This document shows, in pieces, positions 8,327-16,606 of a stretch of DNA of 64,000 bases. Source of the stretch: Parafrankia elaeagni (GTDB lineage: Bacteria > Actinomycetota > Actinomycetes > Frankiales > Frankiaceae); the NCBI RefSeq assembly GCF_000374165.1, contig NZ_KB893726.1, positions 17,650 to 81,649 on the forward strand, in the 5' to 3' direction. Positions within the stretch are counted from its first letter, which is position 1, and every line of letters begins with the position of its first letter. The notes below the pieces were generated by a model. It saw only the letters and a program-made list of their open reading frames with translations. It had not been told where the DNA came from and ran no database searches. The position numbers and the translations under genes are program-made.

Positions 8327-9792
8327 GCGTGGCCCAGCCCCGTCACATGGCCGGACAACGCCGGGGTGAGGACGCCGTCCGGCCACCGCAGCGTCACACC
8401 GGTGCCGTTGCGCAGCCGCCCGCAGCGCCCGGACGTCGCCGGCTGGGTCGCCGGGACGGGGCGGTCGTCGACGTCGGCGGTGAGCATGGCATACCCGGGG
8501 AAGCAGGTGAGCCAGTCACCCACCGTGGTGTTCGCGGGCCGGGGGACGGCGGCGACGTCCAGTTCGGCGGCGCAGCCGCTCGCCTCGGCCAGCATGCCGA
8601 GCGTTCCGACGATGCCGACCATGCTGACGTCCTTGGCGGCACAGGGCCGGTGACGGCGTGGCAGGTCCAGCAGCGCCCGCAGCTCGGCGCTGCGCCGTCC
8701 GGACGTCGAGTCCCACTGCCGCCCGGAGTAGCCCGGGCGCCACTCGCCGCCGAGGTCGGCGGTGAGGGTCACCGCATGCCCGGGCAGGCCGCCGCCGGCG
8801 GGGACCGGGTGCTCGGCCCGCCCGAGCGCCGTCACCGACAGGGCCGACGCGACGCCGAGCTGGGTGTGCCCGCCGAGGATCGGGACGCCGTACCGCTCCG
8901 CCGCGGCGCGCAGGCCCCCGATCACGCGGGCCACCCGGGACACCGTCGGGCCGGCGACCGCGTCCAGCAGGCCCACCGGCCGGGCTCCCATCGCCGCCAG
9001 GTCGTTGAGGTTCACCAGCACCCCGCACCAGCCGGCCCAGTACGGGTCGCGCTCGACCATCGACGGCACTATCGCGTCGCAGGCGGCGACCACGTCGGTG
9101 CCGGGCACCGGGGCGCCGTCGTCGCCGACGAACCCCGGGCCGCCGGGGCGCATGCCCGCCAGCAGGTTCGCCAGTGGTGCCTTGATCGACGCGGCGACGG
9201 CGGCCAGCCGGTTGATGGGCCAGCGCATCAGTACATGGGGGCGCCCGCCGACGGTCGTCGTCCCGGCGATCATCCAGCCGAGCCGGCCGAAGAAGCGGAC
9301 CCGGTCGGTCTGCACCGCTGCGTCGAAGCGGAGCACACCCTCGTTCTCGGCGCGGGCGCAGGCCGCCCGGACCAGCGCCGCACCGACCCCGGCGTACCGG
9401 CCGCGGGCCGCGGCGGCGACCACCAGCCGCCCGCCCTGCCAGGCCCCGATGTCGTCGCCCCGCCAGATCGGGGCGAGGCGCACGCCGCCGATCACGGTGC
9501 CGTCGTCGACGCCGCCGACGATCCGGGCGACCAGGACGACGGTGCGCGGGTCCGCGTCGACCTCGTCGAGGTCACCGGCGACGCTCGCCGGGAACAGGCC
9601 CTGCTCGTCGACGAAGACCTCGCGCCGCAGGCGGGCGTAGGCGGTGTAGGTGGCCAGGTCCACAGCCTGTTCGACTCGGTAGGGCGGCTGCCCGGCCAGC
9701 GCGCGCCGGTCGCCCCAGACCGCCAGCGTGTCCACCGTCCGGTTCCGGATCGGTGTGTGCCCTCCCGAGAGCAGACCGGACATCTCGATCAT
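8323..9792 (-). CDS. GNAT acetyltransferase fused to AIR-synthase-like domain (MSMEG_0567/sll0787 type)
   Basis: A 489-residue two-domain protein. Residues about 30-170 are a GNAT fold: YARLRREVFVDEQGLF, GGVRLAPIW, then the acetyl-CoA loop RGRYAGVGAALVRAAC. Residues about 180-489 resemble AIR synthase/PurM: GDDGAPVPGTDVVAACD, NLNDLAAMGARPVGLLDAV, GGHTQLG and KDVSMVGIVGTLGMLAE, with the acidic/ATP-binding features of that fold. Cyanobacteria keep these as two genes (sll0786, sll0787), while mycobacteria have the fusion. ATG 9792 makes an ATGA overlap with the radical SAM gene, fixing the start. An ATP-dependent step after acylation is inferred. Confidence 0.9.
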   Translation of the reverse strand: MIEMSGLLSGGHTPIRNRTVDTLAVWGDRRALAGQPPYRVEQAVDLATYTAYARLRREVFVDEQGLFPASVAGDLDEVDADPRTVVLVARIVGGVDDGTVIGGVRLAPIWRGDDIGAWQGGRLVVAAAARGRYAGVGAALVRAACARAENEGVLRFDAAVQTDRVRFFGRLGWMIAGTTTVGGRPHVLMRWPINRLAAVAASIKAPLANLLAGMRPGGPGFVGDDGAPVPGTDVVAACDAIVPSMVERDPYWAGWCGVLVNLNDLAAMGARPVGLLDAVAGPTVSRVARVIGGLRAAAERYGVPILGGHTQLGVASALSVTALGRAEHPVPAGGGLPGHAVTLTADLGGEWRPGYSGRQWDSTSGRRSAELRALLDLPRRHRPCAAKDVSMVGIVGTLGMLAEASGCAAELDVAAVPRPANTTVGDWLTCFPGYAMLTADVDDRPVPATQPATSGRCGRLRNGTGVTLRWPDGVLTPALSGHVTGLGHA

Positions 9793-10955
9793 CCCCCGGC
9801 CTGGGGGAGTGCCGAGCACGCCCCGCACGCCGCGCAGCCGGCGCCCTGGTCGGCACCCCGCATCCCGGCGGCGGTCAGCGCGGCCGCCACCCGGGCGGTC
9901 ACGTCCGCGACGAGGTCCGGCGAAGGTGCGCGGGCCCCGTCCCGCTCGGCGAGCGTGCCCGCCAGCGGGCGGAACGGCACGACGAACGGATAGACACCCT
10001 GGGCGATGAGCCGTCGCGCACCCTCGACCAGCTCGTCCGGATCCTCGCCGAGCCCGAGGAGCAGGTAGGTCGACACCCGGTTCCAGCCGAAGACGCGTAC
10101 AGCCTCCGCCCACGCCCGCTCGTAGTGCTCCAGCGGGACGGTCGCCTTGCCGGGCGTCCACCGGCGGCGCACCTGCGGGTCGAGCGACTCGACATGCATC
10201 CCGATGGTGCTCGCGCCGGCGGCGCGCAGATCGGCCAGCACGGACAGGTCGGCGGGCGGCTCGCACTGCACCTGCACGGGCAGCTGCGGGACGGCCGCCA
10301 CGACCGCGCGGACGCACTCGGCCAGCAGCGCGGCACCCCGGTCGGCGGCGGCGGTGCTGCCAGTGGTCATGACCATCTGCCGGACGCCGTCGAGCCGCAC
10401 CGCGGCGCTGGCCACCTCCGCGAGCTGCGCGGGTGTCTTCAGCCGCGTGGTGGCCCCGGCGCGCAGCGACTCCTCGATCGCGCAGAACCGGCAGCGGTCC
10501 GGCTCGCGGTACCGCACGCAGGTCTGCAGCACCGTGGTGGCCAGGACGTCCGCGCTGTGCAGGCGCGCGAGCTGCGAGTACGGCACCCCGTCGGCGGTGC
10601 TCAGGTCGTAGAACCTCGGCCGGCGCACCGGAGTCGCCTCGACGCCGAGATCGGCCCCGTCGAACAGCAGCCGCCCGGCGTCGACGGAGTACCTGCTGGT
10701 GGGGACGATCGGCAGTGCCAGCCCGCGGCCCTCGACGACGACGTGGCCGTCGTCGCTCGGGCCCGCGCCGCTGCGCCGCTGGACGGGCGCGGCGACCCGT
10801 ACTCCCTGGACGGCGACGGCGCTGCGCAGGGCGAGGCCGAGATCCCCCGGCGGCCGGGGGGCGGACCGGGAGTCGGACCGGGGGCCGGGCCGGGTGGCGG
10901 GCCGGGGGCCGGGCGCGTCGTCGGGCCGGCGATCGATCGTCAGACCATTGTTCAT
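9789..10955 (-). CDS. MSMEG_0568-type radical SAM protein
   Basis: A 388-residue radical SAM enzyme of the Nit1C cluster. The cluster-binding cysteines are C146, C155 and C158 (TCVRYREPDRCRFCA), a C-x8-C-x2-C spacing rather than CxxxCxxC but characteristic of this subfamily. VMTTGSTAAADRG and GMHVESLDPQVRRRW match the SAM-binding and barrel strands. The C-terminus adds another cysteine group (GAGCAACGACSA) that could ligate a second iron-sulfur cluster. The first 40 residues are Pro/Arg-rich and probably disordered. ATG 10955 has a GGGAGA site. The reaction is unknown. Confidence 0.9.
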   Translation of the reverse strand: MNNGLTIDRRPDDAPGPRPATRPGPRSDSRSAPRPPGDLGLALRSAVAVQGVRVAAPVQRRSGAGPSDDGHVVVEGRGLALPIVPTSRYSVDAGRLLFDGADLGVEATPVRRPRFYDLSTADGVPYSQLARLHSADVLATTVLQTCVRYREPDRCRFCAIEESLRAGATTRLKTPAQLAEVASAAVRLDGVRQMVMTTGSTAAADRGAALLAECVRAVVAAVPQLPVQVQCEPPADLSVLADLRAAGASTIGMHVESLDPQVRRRWTPGKATVPLEHYERAWAEAVRVFGWNRVSTYLLLGLGEDPDELVEGARRLIAQGVYPFVVPFRPLAGTLAERDGARAPSPDLVADVTARVAAALTAAGMRGADQGAGCAACGACSALPQAGG

Positions 10956-11139
10956 CTGTGGTCTCCCGTCGGGAATCCGCGCCGGACCTGCCGGGGCGCG
11001 TGAACCAGCGCCCGCGGGCAGGGGCGGGAGAGCGGGGTGAAGATATGGATGACGCCCGTTCCGGGACCGGACCGGTACCCGGAGGAGCGGTTGCTGTCCG
11101 CCGACCTGACGGCCGGCCCACGGCGTCCGGAAACGGCGC

Positions 11140-11649
11140 TCAGAGCATGTACGTCGAGTTCACGATCGCACCCTTGCGGGTGTAGTGAATGACACAGTCC
11201 TGGATGTCGAGGGGATGTGCGGGGATGACCCCCTCGATCAGGTCCTCCTCGCGCAGGCCGTGCAGCGACAGGCCGAACCGGCAGACGTAGACCTTCCCGC
11301 CCTCCTTGATGAAGGTCTCGATCTGCGCGTTGATGTTGTGCTCGCCGGCGAAGGCGGAATCGCCGGTGTGCGGGAAGCCCCGGGTGGCCATGCAGTTCAT
11401 CGAACCCGGGCCATAGAAATAGATGACGGATTCAAATCCTTTACGCAGTGCCCTGGTGGCCTGCAGGATCGCCACGAAACTCACCGAGGACTCGTGGGCG
11501 ATGCCGTGGACGAGGGTCAGGTAGCACTCGCCGTCCTCGGCCTGGTAGTCGGGGAAGAGCTTGGTCGAGCCGTACAGATTGCTCCCGGGCGGCAGCGACG
11601 GGTGCGGAACCTCGGTGAGGCTCTGGCGCTCCAGCTCCGTCAGCTCCAT
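11140..11649 (-). CDS. MSMEG_0572/Sll0783-type nitrogen-starvation protein
   Basis: A 169-residue protein of the Sll0783 family, the conserved first gene of Nit1C clusters. Recognisable segments are PHPSLPPGSNLYGSTKLFPDY, ECYLTLVHGIAHESSVSFVA, VIYFYGPGSMNCMATRGFP and GKVYVCRFGLSLHG, in a DsrE-like alternating strand/helix pattern. AGGAG sits 10 bases before ATG 11649. It is separated from the radical SAM gene by 184 bp, the largest gap in the cluster. In Synechocystis the homologue is linked to nitrogen starvation; its biochemistry is not known to me. An inverted repeat just upstream may control it. Confidence 0.9.
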   Translation of the reverse strand: MELTELERQSLTEVPHPSLPPGSNLYGSTKLFPDYQAEDGECYLTLVHGIAHESSVSFVAILQATRALRKGFESVIYFYGPGSMNCMATRGFPHTGDSAFAGEHNINAQIETFIKEGGKVYVCRFGLSLHGLREEDLIEGVIPAHPLDIQDCVIHYTRKGAIVNSTYML

Positions 11650-11674
11650 CTGCGCTCCTGTCTCGGTCTGGTCG

Positions 11675-11717
11675 GAAGTGATCGACTACCACAGGTTTAC
11701 CCGAGGTTGATCACTTC
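11675..11717. promoter_or_regulatory. Inverted repeat upstream of the Nit1C-like cluster
   Basis: Nine-base perfect arms GAAGTGATC (11675-11683) and GATCACTTC (11709-11717) flank a 25-bp spacer directly upstream of the Sll0783-like gene. The right arm includes the amidohydrolase stop codon. It could be a regulator site or a weak hairpin between the two transcription units. Confidence 0.45.
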
Positions 11718-12634
11718 GCGCGGTCGTCAGGTGTGGTCGCCGCGTGGGGTCCGGCGGCGGATCCCGCGGCGGATCCCGCGGCGGCGGGGGTGGGAGCGGA
11801 TCCGCGGCGGAGGTAGAGGTCCTGGAAGTTCTCCGCCAGGACCCGGCGGGCGAGCTCCGGGTCGCCGATCGCGGCGGTGAGCCGCGAGAGTTCCCCCGGG
11901 TAGTCGCTCCACGGCTCGTCGCTGGCGAAAAGCAGCCGGTCGTGCCCGAGCCCGCGGCGTGCCACCTCGGCCGCGAACCACCGTGGAGCGAAGCCGATCG
12001 CCCAGCTGGCGTCGGTGTAGACGCGTCGCCCGGCGGCGACCCAGTCGAAGAAGCGCCCGCCGATCAGCTTGATGTGCCCGCTCACCCCGCCGCCGAGGTG
12101 CACGAGGTGGACGGCGACCCGCTCGGCGTAGTCCTCCACCAGCCGCCCCATCCGGTCGATGTCGGCCGGCCCGCCCGGTGAGGTGTGGACGTGCACCACG
12201 AGGTCGTGGGCCTCGGCGACCGCGAAGATCCGATCAAGCGCGCCCCGGCAGGCCGGGTCGTGCACGTCGCCTCCCGGCAGGAAGCTGAGCTTGAGCGCGG
12301 CCACGCCCGGCTCGTGGGCGAGTGCCAGTGCCTGGTCGGTGGCCTCGGCATCGGCGGGGCGCGGGGAGACCCACAGGCCGGCGAGGATCCGGTCGTCGCG
12401 CTGTGCGGCCTCGACGCAGAGCTCGTTGAGCCCGAACGGCACCGCCGGGTCCGGGACGCCGTAGTTCGGGATCACCAGTGCCGCCGCGGTGCCCTCGTGG
12501 TCCAGGTCGGCCCGCAGCTCGGCGATGGTGGCGCGGGCACCGACGGTGGGGACGACCGCCGGCCCGCCGTAATAGGCGTGGGCCGGCAGCGTTCCGAGAT
12601 GACGGTGCCCGTCGTGTACGTCCGGTCGCGGCAC
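11711..12634 (-). CDS. Amidohydrolase-2 family metal-dependent hydrolase
   Basis: A TIM-barrel amidohydrolase of about 307 residues from GTG 12634. The N-terminal metal motif is DVHDGHRHLG, followed by the barrel strand ends ALKLSFLPGG, VVHVHTSPGG (second His pair), VHLVHLGGG and the late Asp in LLFASDEPWSDYP. These give the usual HxH...H...H...D order. The C-terminal tail is low-complexity (Ala/Gly/Pro). The start is uncertain: an ATG at 12820 is in frame but would add about 60 residues without family resemblance. Upstream of, and in the same direction as, the Nit1C genes, so it may act on the cluster's product (inference). Confidence 0.85.
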   Translation of the reverse strand: MPRPDVHDGHRHLGTLPAHAYYGGPAVVPTVGARATIAELRADLDHEGTAAALVIPNYGVPDPAVPFGLNELCVEAAQRDDRILAGLWVSPRPADAEATDQALALAHEPGVAALKLSFLPGGDVHDPACRGALDRIFAVAEAHDLVVHVHTSPGGPADIDRMGRLVEDYAERVAVHLVHLGGGVSGHIKLIGGRFFDWVAAGRRVYTDASWAIGFAPRWFAAEVARRGLGHDRLLFASDEPWSDYPGELSRLTAAIGDPELARRVLAENFQDLYLRRGSAPTPAAAGSAAGSAAGPHAATTPDDRAK

Positions 12635-12840
12635 GGTGGCAGTGAAGCACCCTGGTGTTTCCCGTGTGTGGCCAACGTGACAATCCGGTCGCGGCAATGG
12701 CACGTTCTGGTCCCTGTGCTGCCAGAACCTGGTCCTGAGATCACCCCTCTGGGTAGTCGAAGCGTTGCCTCCGTCCGCTCGCTGTGATCTTTGTGTTGAT
12801 CGCGCGGCTCGACCTGTCATCCCGGGAGCAAGCTGGACGC

Positions 12841-13497
12841 ATGCGGTACGCGGTCATGGCAGACCTGCACGGAAAACGCAAGGCGCTGCGTCGGGTCCTG
12901 GCGGCGGCCAGCCAGGCCGGTGTCGACGAGGTCGTGTGCCTCGGTGACTACCTGGAGGCGAAGGTACCCATGCGCCGGCACGACCCGGCCCGCTTCTGGC
13001 CGCTCGACGAGGTCGTCGATCCCGACCCCGACCTGTGGGCCGAGCTCGTCGGCGTGCGGCGCGTCCTCGGCAACCAGGAGGAGCGGATCCGGGATCTGCT
13101 CGAGCCGGAGCAGATCCCGGACCTGCTCGCGCCGTTGCTGACCGGCACATCGATCACCCACGTCGACTGCGCGGTGGGGATGCACGGCCACCAGATCGGC
13201 TGGGACTTCGACGAGGAGTCCGACGCCTTCCTCCCCCGTGCCGGGGACGTGCCCGTCGTTCCCCTGGTCCTGGTGGGGCACACGCACCGCCGGGCCGTGT
13301 TCGAGATCCGCGGGGGCGGGCCGGGGTCGGTGCGTTCCGTGCCCGTGATTCCCGGCCGGCCGGTACCGGTGCCCGTCCGGGCTCCCGGGGCCGAGCTCGT
13401 GACGACGGTCGTCAACGTGGGTCCGGCGATCGGGCGTCCGTCCAACTGGTTGTTCTTCGACGCGGACCGCGGAGAGGTGATCTTCGAGGAGGCCTGA
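12841..13497 (+). CDS. Metallophosphoesterase (calcineurin-like)
   Basis: A 218-residue metallophosphoesterase. The dimetal motifs appear in order: D-x-H (MADLHGK, residues 6-12), GDYLE (about 38-42), GNQEER (about 80-85) and GHTHRR (about 159-164). An ATG at 12841 is used because the protein then begins with the first beta strand (MRYAVMADLHG). Family members cleave phosphomono- or diesters, but the substrate is not evident. It diverges from the amidohydrolase; the roughly 200 bp between them must carry both promoters. No partner gene downstream. Confidence 0.88.
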   Translation: MRYAVMADLHGKRKALRRVLAAASQAGVDEVVCLGDYLEAKVPMRRHDPARFWPLDEVVDPDPDLWAELVGVRRVLGNQEERIRDLLEPEQIPDLLAPLLTGTSITHVDCAVGMHGHQIGWDFDEESDAFLPRAGDVPVVPLVLVGHTHRRAVFEIRGGGPGSVRSVPVIPGRPVPVPVRAPGAELVTTVVNVGPAIGRPSNWLFFDADRGEVIFEEA

Positions 13498-13674
13498 CCC
13501 GATCTGACCAGGCCTGCGATCTGCCGTTGGGCCCTCAGGATTGGGACTTTGGTCCTGTCGCCTCTGACGTCTGGGGGTCGTAAAGTCGCTATACGTCCCG
13601 GCGAGTTTCGCGCAGAGCCTACGTTCCCCCCGTACGTCAGGAGCTGCGAGGCCCGCCGGGGCTTCTTCTTTTTC

Positions 13675-13735
13675 CTGGCGTTCTGGCGTTCTGGCGTTCT
13701 GGCCTCCCGGCCCCGGCCCCGGCCCCGGCCCCGGC
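13675..13735. repeat. Compound simple-sequence repeats
   Basis: Three tandem CTGGCGTT units are followed by four tandem CCCCGG-type units. Likely replication-slippage expansion in the intergenic gap. Confidence 0.75.
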
Positions 13736-14350
13736 GCCCCGGTGCCCCGGCTCCGCGTCGAGCCGTGCGAGTGATGATGCCGCAGTGTGCTGGTGATGCT
13801 GATGCAACGCCCTCGAAACACCGAGCCCGTTCGTGCTGGCTGTAGCCGGTTGGTCGCTGTGCCGGTAACCGGAAGTCGTATCGGGTGGCGGCAGCTGTTC
13901 GCTGATACGGCCCCGAGTCTCCCCGTAGTCCGGAGCGGATGCCGATTCGGTGTCCGGAACGGCCCTGACGGTGAGGGTCGTCGGCTGTACGACACCGGTT
14001 GGGCGCACCCAGGTGGTGGCAGACCTTCATTCCGATGATGACAATACGAACATGTCTGATAATTTTCGGTAGTACGCGATGGGTGCCGGTCTACTCTCGT
14101 CGCCCAGGTCGTGTGGGTCGTTACTTTCGGCTCGATGTCGGCCGGGTGGTGACGGTCTGGCGGCGGCTGGGTCGGCTCAGGTGCGGTCGCGGCGGTTGGC
14201 GCCGCGAAGTGGGTCTGTAGCCTGCCAACGGCAGGGTGGGGGCAAATCGGCGTGATCCGGGCGGACCGGACCTTTGGTTTCCAGCAGTCGGATGGTCTGG
14301 TTTCGCCACGTTGGGAGCCGGCCTGGGGGCGAGCCGGTAGCGTGCGAGGC

Positions 14351-14373
14351 CGATCGCGTTGCGTACGCGATCG
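14351..14373. promoter_or_regulatory. Perfect inverted repeat before the DegT operon
   Basis: Arms CGATCGCGT and ACGCGATCG (9 bp, perfect) flank TGCGT, ending about 42 bases before the aminotransferase start. The position fits an operator or a leader hairpin. No T-run follows. Confidence 0.5.
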
Positions 14374-14414
14374 ACTACAGCAACTGGGCTCGTTGACCTA
14401 GGGGGGTTGAACTG

Positions 14415-15551
14415 GTGCAGGTCCCCGCGGCGCGCATCGTGTTTACACCGGAAGACCGGGCGGAGGTCGCGTCGGTCGCGGCCGAAGTCCTGACAACAGG
14501 TGCGCTGACACTCGGTGCGCACACCCAGGAATTCGAGGCGGCCTTCGCCGCCGCTCACGGTGCTCCGTACGCGGTCGCCGTGAACAGCGGAACGGCCGCT
14601 CTGGAGATCATCCTCAGAAGTGTCGACGTGGACGGATTCGACGTCGTCGTGCCGACGAACACGTTTGCGGCGACGGCCTTCGCGGTACTGCGGGCCGGCG
14701 GCAACCCGGTCTTCGCCGATGTGAGCGCGGACACCTTCGCGCTGAGCGCGGAGACCGTTTCGGCCGCCGTGACACCCCGGACGAAGGCGGTTGTCATCGT
14801 GCACATCGGCGGCCTCATTCCGCCGGACATCGACGAGCTGCGGGCCATTCTCGACGAACGCGGGATCGCCCTGGTGGAGGACGCGGCCCACGCGCACGGA
14901 TCGAGCCTCGCCGGCCGGTACGCCGGCTCCTTCGGGCTCGCCGGATCCTTCTCGTTCTACCCCACCAAGCTGATTACCAGCGGCGAGGGCGGAATGGTCG
15001 TCACCGCGGACGAGCGGATACGGGACGAGGCCCGCGTCTACCGGGACCAGGGCAAGGCCGGATTCCTCGGCAACATTCACATCCGGCAGGGATACGCCTG
15101 GCGGATGAGTGAGGTGCACGCGGCGACCGGGCGGGCCCATCTTCGGCACCTGGGCGCCTTCCTCGCCCACCGGCGTGATGTCGCCGCACGGTACGACCTG
15201 GAGATCGATGCGATGGGCGTGGACCGGCCGCGGGCAGTCGAGGGCGGCATCACCAACTACTACAAGTACCCGGTGCTGCTCGCTCCGGGCGCGGACCGCG
15301 CGCGCGTGAAGAAGGAGCTGCGGGAGGGGCACGGTGTCTCGCTCGCCGGTGAGGTGTACGAGGTCCCGCTGCACCAGCAGCCGATCTTCGAACAGTACGC
15401 CCGCGCCCACCTGCCGGTGGCCGAGGACATCTGCGCCCGGCACGTCTGCCTGCCGCTGCACTCCGACATGACCGAGGCGGAGGCCGAGCACGTCATCAGC
15501 TCGTTCCGCACCGTCATGCGCGCCCTCGACCTGGACGGTGCGTCCCGATGA
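14415..15551 (+). CDS. DegT/DnrJ/EryC1/StrS PLP-dependent sugar aminotransferase
   Basis: A 378-residue fold-type I aminotransferase of the nucleotide-sugar class. Motifs: AVNSGTAALEIIL (cofactor phosphate binding), PTNTFAATAFAVLRAGG, VEDAAHAHGSSLAG with the pyridine-binding Asp, and FYPTKLITSGEGG with the Schiff-base Lys. Enzymes of this class convert keto-sugars to amino sugars. GTG 14415 follows AGGGGGG; no upstream ATG is better placed. It overlaps the epimerase gene by ATGA, so the two are co-translated. Together with the glycosyltransferase downstream this suggests a small amino-sugar decoration pathway (inference). Confidence 0.92.
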   Translation: MQVPAARIVFTPEDRAEVASVAAEVLTTGALTLGAHTQEFEAAFAAAHGAPYAVAVNSGTAALEIILRSVDVDGFDVVVPTNTFAATAFAVLRAGGNPVFADVSADTFALSAETVSAAVTPRTKAVVIVHIGGLIPPDIDELRAILDERGIALVEDAAHAHGSSLAGRYAGSFGLAGSFSFYPTKLITSGEGGMVVTADERIRDEARVYRDQGKAGFLGNIHIRQGYAWRMSEVHAATGRAHLRHLGAFLAHRRDVAARYDLEIDAMGVDRPRAVEGGITNYYKYPVLLAPGADRARVKKELREGHGVSLAGEVYEVPLHQQPIFEQYARAHLPVAEDICARHVCLPLHSDMTEAEAEHVISSFRTVMRALDLDGASR

Positions 15552-16606
15552 GGATCGCGGTCACCGGAGGGTCCGGGTTCATCGGCGGCCATGTGGTCGA
15601 CCGCCTGCTCGACGCCGGCCACGACGTCCTCTCCCTCGACCTGGCCGGATGTCACCGGCCGGATCCACGGGCCGCCTACCGCGAGCTCGACGTGCTCGAC
15701 CTGGACGCGCTCACCGACGCGTTCACCGGTGTCGACACCGTCTTCCACATCGCTGGGATGTCCAACGTCGACTTCGCGTTCGCCGACCCGGTGCGCACAG
15801 TACGCCTCAACGTCGAGGGAACCGGCAAGGTCTGCGAGGCGGCCCGCCGCGGCGGCGTGCGACGAGTCGTCTTCGCCAGCACCGTCTGGGTCTACGGTGC
15901 GGTGGCCGACACCACCGCACCGGTCGGCCCCGTCAGATCATCCCAGTCATCGGGTGCAGCGATTCCGCCGCCGTCCGGGCACAGCGACGGCCCGGCCCCG
16001 GAACCGCTGACCGAGGACGCCGAGATCACGCTCGCCCGGGCCGGCCACGTCTACACCTCGACGAAACTCGCGGCCGAGCTGCTCCTGCAGAGCTACCAGC
16101 AGACCTATGGCCTGGCCTTCACCATCCTGCGTTACGGCATCCCCTACGGCCCGGGCATGCGGGACGAGCTGGTCCTCGCCCGGTTCGTCACCAACGCGAT
16201 CGCCGGCCGCCCGCTGACCGTCGCCGGGGACGGCCAGCAGTTCCGGAAATACGTCTACGTCCGTGACCTCGCTGACGCGCACGTGCTCGCACTGGCGGAC
16301 GCCGCGCGGAACACGACGATCGCCCTGGAGGGCGAGGAACGGATTAGCGTGCTGGAGATGGCCCAGGCCGTCCAGGCGTACTTCCCCGACGTCGCCATCG
16401 AGCACGTTCCCGTGAGGCCCGGCGACTTCCGCGGCCGGGAGATCTCCGCCCGGCGGGCGGCGGAGCTGCTCGACTGGCGTCCGACGACGCCGTTCCGTGA
16501 CGGGGTCCGGCAGTACATCGAGTGGTATCAGGCGAATCGGCAGCCACCGGTGGTGGCTGCCCAGTCAGTCGGGGATCTCGGCGTCTCCGCGGCCTCATCG
16601 GAGTGA
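15548..16606 (+). CDS. NAD-dependent epimerase/dehydratase (extended SDR)
   Basis: A 352-residue extended short-chain dehydrogenase for nucleotide sugars. TGGSGFIGGHVVDRLLDAGH is the NAD-binding GxxGxxG turn, STVWVYG the active-site Ser region and VYTSTKLAAE the YxxxK pair. A 25-residue Ser/Pro-rich loop follows the STVWVYG strand (RSSQSSGAAIPPPSGHSDG), longer than usual. The C-terminal RPGDFRGREISARRAAELLDW is the common GDxR-type substrate region. ATG overlaps the aminotransferase stop by four bases. Probably acts just before or after that enzyme on the same NDP-sugar (inference). Confidence 0.92.
   Translation: MRIAVTGGSGFIGGHVVDRLLDAGHDVLSLDLAGCHRPDPRAAYRELDVLDLDALTDAFTGVDTVFHIAGMSNVDFAFADPVRTVRLNVEGTGKVCEAARRGGVRRVVFASTVWVYGAVADTTAPVGPVRSSQSSGAAIPPPSGHSDGPAPEPLTEDAEITLARAGHVYTSTKLAAELLLQSYQQTYGLAFTILRYGIPYGPGMRDELVLARFVTNAIAGRPLTVAGDGQQFRKYVYVRDLADAHVLALADAARNTTIALEGEERISVLEMAQAVQAYFPDVAIEHVPVRPGDFRGREISARRAAELLDWRPTTPFRDGVRQYIEWYQANRQPPVVAAQSVGDLGVSAASSE

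Larger units (their letters stand above)
13498..14414. other. 917-bp gene-less region with simple repeats
   Basis: No frame here looks coding on either strand; the open frames have mixed third-base composition. It holds a block of three 8-bp repeats (CTGGCGTT, 13675-13698) followed by four CCCCGG-type units up to about 13735, an unusually AT-rich stretch around 14033-14085, and an inverted repeat at 14351-14373 just before the sugar operon. Confidence 0.6.

Noticed and set aside
8269-9993. Right-strand open frame antisense to the GNAT-AIR fusion
   Set aside because: No domain and typical shadow composition; the left-strand gene has coupled starts and active-site motifs.
13498-14414. Possible tRNA or small RNA gene in the long gap
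   Set aside because: No cloverleaf arms, T-loop consensus or CCA end were found; only repeats and a single hairpin.
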